Shown here in pieces: positions 63,224 to 64,000 of a stretch of 64,000 nt of DNA (positions are counted from its first letter, which is position 1; every line of letters begins with the position of its first letter). The position numbers were made by a program, and so were the translations under genes. The notes beneath the pieces were generated by a model, which saw nothing but the letters and a program-made list of their open reading frames with translations, had not been told where the DNA came from and made no database searches. The stretch comes from JACRAV01 sp964571235 (lineage in GTDB: Bacteria; Zixibacteria; MSB-5A5; GN15; FEB-12), in NCBI GenBank assembly GCA_964571235.1, contig CAZNAI010000007.1, positions 62,001 through 126,000 on the forward strand, written 5' to 3'.

Positions 63224-63823
63224 CTACCTATGGCTTTCGAGTAGAGCCGCGCACAAGTGATCTAACAGATTGCGCGGCAATCCGATGACAGTATCAAGGT
63301 TCCCATCAATGCTGTCAACCAAAAACCCCCCCATTCCTTGAATTCCGTAAGCGCCCGCTTTGTCCATCGGCTCGCCGTTTTGAACGTACTCGGCGATCTG
63401 CGAGTCGGTGACTTGTTTGAACTTCACGGTCGTGATGTCGCAATCGGCGGCCTCTATTTGATTGCCGATGGCGATCGCGATTGCCGTGCAAACTTGGTGA
63501 GTATTGCCAGACAGCGACCGTAACATTTCCACAGCGTCATCAGCAGAAACGGGTTTGCCCAGCACCCTGCCATCGATCACCACTATCGTGTCAAAGCCAA
63601 GAACCGCGGACCGATCATCCGTGTGCACCGCCAAGGCTTTTTCTTTTGCCAGGCGGACAGCGTACGCGAACGGTTCCTCGCCCTCGCGCCGAGACTCGTC
63701 GACTTCGTGATTTTCAATGATAAAAGTACAGCCGATTTCACTGAGAAGGGTGCGCCGTCGAGGGGAGCCGGAAGCCAAAACCATTGGGCGGCGGCGGGAG
63801 AATTCGACGATGTTGTTATACAT
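63224..63823 (-). CDS. maf: Maf-family nucleotide pyrophosphatase
   Basis: 199 residues. MVLASGSPRRRTLLSEIG is the Maf nucleotide-binding start; VDESRREGE, LAKEKA and VLGFDTIVV with the catalytic aspartate complete the family set. Maf proteins hydrolyse dTTP/UTP or modified pyrimidine nucleotides and affect septum formation when overproduced. The start overlaps the dtd stop by a few bases. Confidence 0.94.
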   Translation of the reverse strand: MYNNIVEFSRRRPMVLASGSPRRRTLLSEIGCTFIIENHEVDESRREGEEPFAYAVRLAKEKALAVHTDDRSAVLGFDTIVVIDGRVLGKPVSADDAVEMLRSLSGNTHQVCTAIAIAIGNQIEAADCDITTVKFKQVTDSQIAEYVQNGEPMDKAGAYGIQGMGGFLVDSIDGNLDTVIGLPRNLLDHLCAALLESHR

Positions 63824-64000
63824 CGTGCTCCAGCATGATCGTCACCGGACCCAGATTATTAAAGCGGAGGTCCATTTCTGCCCCAAAGACACCGGTCGCG
63901 GTGACCAGTCCACTTGCGGTTACCTGCCTGACAAACAAGTCGTACATCTTCTGCGCCGACACCGGTTCCATCGCGTCGGTGAAAGCCGGCCTTCGCCCCT
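63816..64000 (-). CDS. dtd: D-aminoacyl-tRNA deacylase, 3' part only
   Basis: The frame runs from the right edge to a TAA at 63816-63818; 60 C-terminal residues are visible. GRRPAF matches the GNRPSF motif region of Dtd, and TGVFGAEMDLRFNNLGPVT followed by IMLEH matches the C-terminal core with the GPVT motif. Dtd removes D-amino acids from tRNA. The N-terminus and start lie outside the window. It appears to be upstream of maf in the same operon. Confidence 0.9.
   Translation of the reverse strand, partial: GRRPAFTDAMEPVSAQKMYDLFVRQVTASGLVTATGVFGAEMDLRFNNLGPVTIMLEHDV

Overview
The window looks like a chromosomal segment of an uncultured Gram-negative bacterium. The outer-membrane genes lpxD, skp and bamA, the lipoprotein genes, and a giant secreted protein with cohesin/dockerin-like modules and a FlgD-like C-terminal module point to the FCB-type lineages. 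Candidate Zixibacteria is my best guess, from gene content and style only. There is no rRNA, tRNA, CRISPR array, prophage or insertion sequence that I can support. Gene density is high, operons are tight, and start codons are mixed (ATG, GTG, TTG).

Layout. 1-520: 3' end of a monohaem cytochrome fused to TPRs. 717-4541 (minus): an orphan MutL-type ASKHA ATPase, a signal-peptide/TM protein and a barrel-sandwich/KOW protein. 4911-16065 (plus): the most unusual region, twelve genes forming three tandem copies of one four-gene membrane module. Its types are A, signal peptide + FN3 + TM + cytoplasmic DUF6754-like domain; B, six-TM protein; C, membrane-anchored extracytoplasmic alpha/beta-like domain with a DxDP motif; D, six-TM protein. 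The order A-B-C-D is kept three times. 16468-22595: a small basic protein, pyruvate phosphate dikinase, an ADP-forming acyl-CoA synthetase and a DUF3566 protein. 22601-27736: gltX, then a redox cluster (ferritin-like protein with a histone-like tail, rubredoxin-like protein with an acidic tail, peroxiredoxin, ferredoxin-NADP reductase-like protein) and nadA. 27902-30756: 2-oxoacid dehydrogenase E2, lipB and fabL.

30767-34866 (minus): nadE-rsmI-PAP2-lgt-TauE operon. 34993-36196 (plus): ssb and a HAMP-like membrane protein. 36185-40594 (minus): rplU-bamA-skp-lpxD, an envelope-assembly operon led by ribosomal protein L21. 40852-43761 (plus): uvrB and a lipoprotein. 43864-45837 (minus): acs. 46332-56582 (plus): a 3416-residue secreted protein with about 33 cysteine-patterned repeats arranged in a higher-order duplication. 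56642-64000 (minus): dtd-maf-rodZ-like-GT9-like-smc-ftsY-rlmH.

How the genes work together. Three themes recur: envelope biogenesis (LpxD, BamA, Skp, Lgt, PAP2, RodZ-like), acetate/pyruvate energy metabolism with lipoylation (PPDK, ADP-forming and AMP-forming acetate activation, E2, LipB, FabL), and peroxide defence. The triplicated A-B-C-D locus fits no pathway I recognise. From topology I infer a multi-subunit inner-membrane complex with both cytoplasmic and extracytoplasmic domains.
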